The position numbers were made by a program, and so were the translations under genes. Below the pieces are notes generated by a model. The model was not told the origin of the DNA and ran no database searches. It saw only the letters and a program-made list of their open reading frames with translations. From positions 5,952,001-6,016,000 of the forward strand of contig OX392538.1 in the NCBI GenBank assembly GCA_947623455.1: DNA of 64,000 nt, given 5' to 3'. Positions 62,741 to 64,000 of this stretch are shown piece after piece (position 1 is the stretch's first letter; each line of letters starts with the position of its first letter). This DNA comes from Mimachlamys varia. Lineage: Eukaryota > Mollusca > Bivalvia > Pectinida > Pectinidae.

Positions 62741-64000
62741 ATATGAAAAAGAATTGAGGTTAATTTCTTTTGATGGTTTGTTGGAAAGCTATTTTGGAAA
62801 ACCATTGGTAAAAAGATTTCAAGAAGGAACCATGATTGTATATCTGTCTTTTTGGACTCATTTAGAAAAGCCTGTTGTCTCATCCTTTTGTTTATCAATA
62901 AAATATCTTGAATTTAATGTATCTGTCTTATAGTTTAGATTATAAAGAAATAAGTTTGGAGGCTCATTGAGGATTTCAAAAACTGTTGTGGGAACATGGG
63001 CCTTGTTTTATGACACATTTGCGATAACTAGAGGCGAGAGATGTAGGGTTTTAAGGGTTTCCCTGTAAGTATTAGATTTTGTTGTCACTATTTGTAACCT
63101 GTTGTGAGTACCACCAGTACCTGCATGTGGCTATTTGTAACCCGCTGTGAGCACCAGTACCTGTGACTATTTGTAACTTGTTGTGAGCACCAGTACATAT
63201 GGCTATTTGTAACCCAGTACAGGAAGATTCTCCCTCATCAGGTTGACAGCCACGACCAGGGAACCAAGCGACATGAAAGTAGGCCCAGCATGCAGTCCGG
63301 CTTTTTTATGCGTTGCGGTATAACAAAATATTTGGGTAATGTTTCACTAGAAGTTATAAAACTTGGCCAGGACATGATGATCACTGACTTTTAATTAGCT
63401 TCGACGGCGGTGGTTTCCTTCCGGAGATGTTTTCCGCACCCATAGGAAATTCCGGAAAGCCATATTCTATCCTCAGTAATTTCAGCCTTGCTTCTAGCTT
63501 AACAGGAAACTGTGTTATCTCATTAGCTACCTTACACAGGATATGGTGGCCGCCATTTTTCTGGATTTCTCTGAAGGGAGGGACAGGAAACTCCTATAGG
63601 AATAAAATGCTCTTCAAAATGGATGAGTGCTATATGAGATTCATTCGCCTTCGTCGGTATTTGATTCATAGCTGGATAATGATTCGAAAAATAAAATGTG
63701 TGTTTTTTGTAATAAAGATTATGGGATGACCTGAAGGTTAAATCCAGTGCTATAAACACAGATGTTATTACATGTCATCTCTGTACTACTGCTGGCTGTG
63801 AAACGGCCGACGGGCGAGTTAGTCCAACTAAAGGAGGGAAATATAATATCTAAATTTAATAAATGGACACAAAAGGTCATTTCTTATACTGTAAGACATT
63901 ATTTTTTTCCATTATTGTTTCAGCTTTTATAGATGTTTAAAGGGAGATGAAAAAAAATATTGATAAAAAAAAGAAATAAAAAATGAATAATTTGTTCCAT
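62741..64000. other. Intron H, end of window
   Basis: A retroposon-like tail at about 62868-62915; then about 63085-63220 holds about 3.5 degenerate units of about 45 bp (CTATTTGTAACCTGTTGTGA followed by GCACCAGTACCTG). 63400-63640 is a repeat-free GC-richer patch with no supported exon. Confidence 0.5.

Noticed and set aside
62685..62933. 82-codon + frame as a small gene
   Set aside because: It spans the right end of the TTAA-flanked element and a retroposon-like tail, so it is a chance frame.

Overview
The window looks like intronic DNA from an animal genome, most likely a mollusc and probably a bivalve. The grounds are GT-AG introns of 0.3 to 24 kb, AT-rich intron sequence, tRNA-derived SINEs, and dispersed repeats of a kind common in bivalve genomes (recalled, not searched). 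There is no bacterial-style gene packing.

One protein-coding gene is recognisable, on the + strand, in eight exons between 1336 and 50750. It is the luminal (extracellular) half of a receptor-type tyrosine phosphatase of the PTPRN/PTPRN2 (IA-2/phogrin, invertebrate ida-1) family of dense-core secretory vesicles. The eight exons splice in one continuous frame (intron phases 1,1,1,1,1,2,2) and give about 527 codons. These cover the Cys-rich RESP18-homology domain (exons A and B), a long acidic, Tyr/Gln-rich linker with dibasic sites, and the membrane-proximal ectodomain (exons F to H). The signal-peptide exon lies upstream of the window. The rest of the juxtamembrane region, the transmembrane segment and the cytoplasmic phosphatase domain must lie downstream of 64000; I found none of them in 50751-64000.

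Layout: 1-1335 upstream intron, mostly a 39-bp minisatellite; exon A 1336-1386; a 23.9-kb intron with a huge 35-bp minisatellite (2951-11840), a 43-bp array, 33-37-bp arrays, a SINE split by a MITE, and a fold-back element; exon B 25240-26082; exon C 27106-27189; a 10.3-kb intron holding a 42-bp array (28575-35165), a repeat family with GGTCA motifs, and a 30-bp array split by a SINE; exon D 37540-37671; a 9.5-kb intron that opens with a 24-bp array of splice-donor-like units; exons E to H 47154-50750; then an open-ended intron with a SINE-derived 60-bp satellite (partly inverted), a 36-38-bp TATATAAA-bearing array, and a roughly 1-kb element flanked by TTAA.

About 40 percent of the window is minisatellite, in more than ten unrelated families, all intronic. 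The long open frames inside them are products of unit lengths divisible by three, not genes. The most interesting observation is the 24-bp array just after exon D. Nearly every unit carries a CAG|GTAAT junction in the same phase as the real donor, and the frame stays open from exon D into the array, so in-frame exon extension in 8-residue steps is possible on paper.
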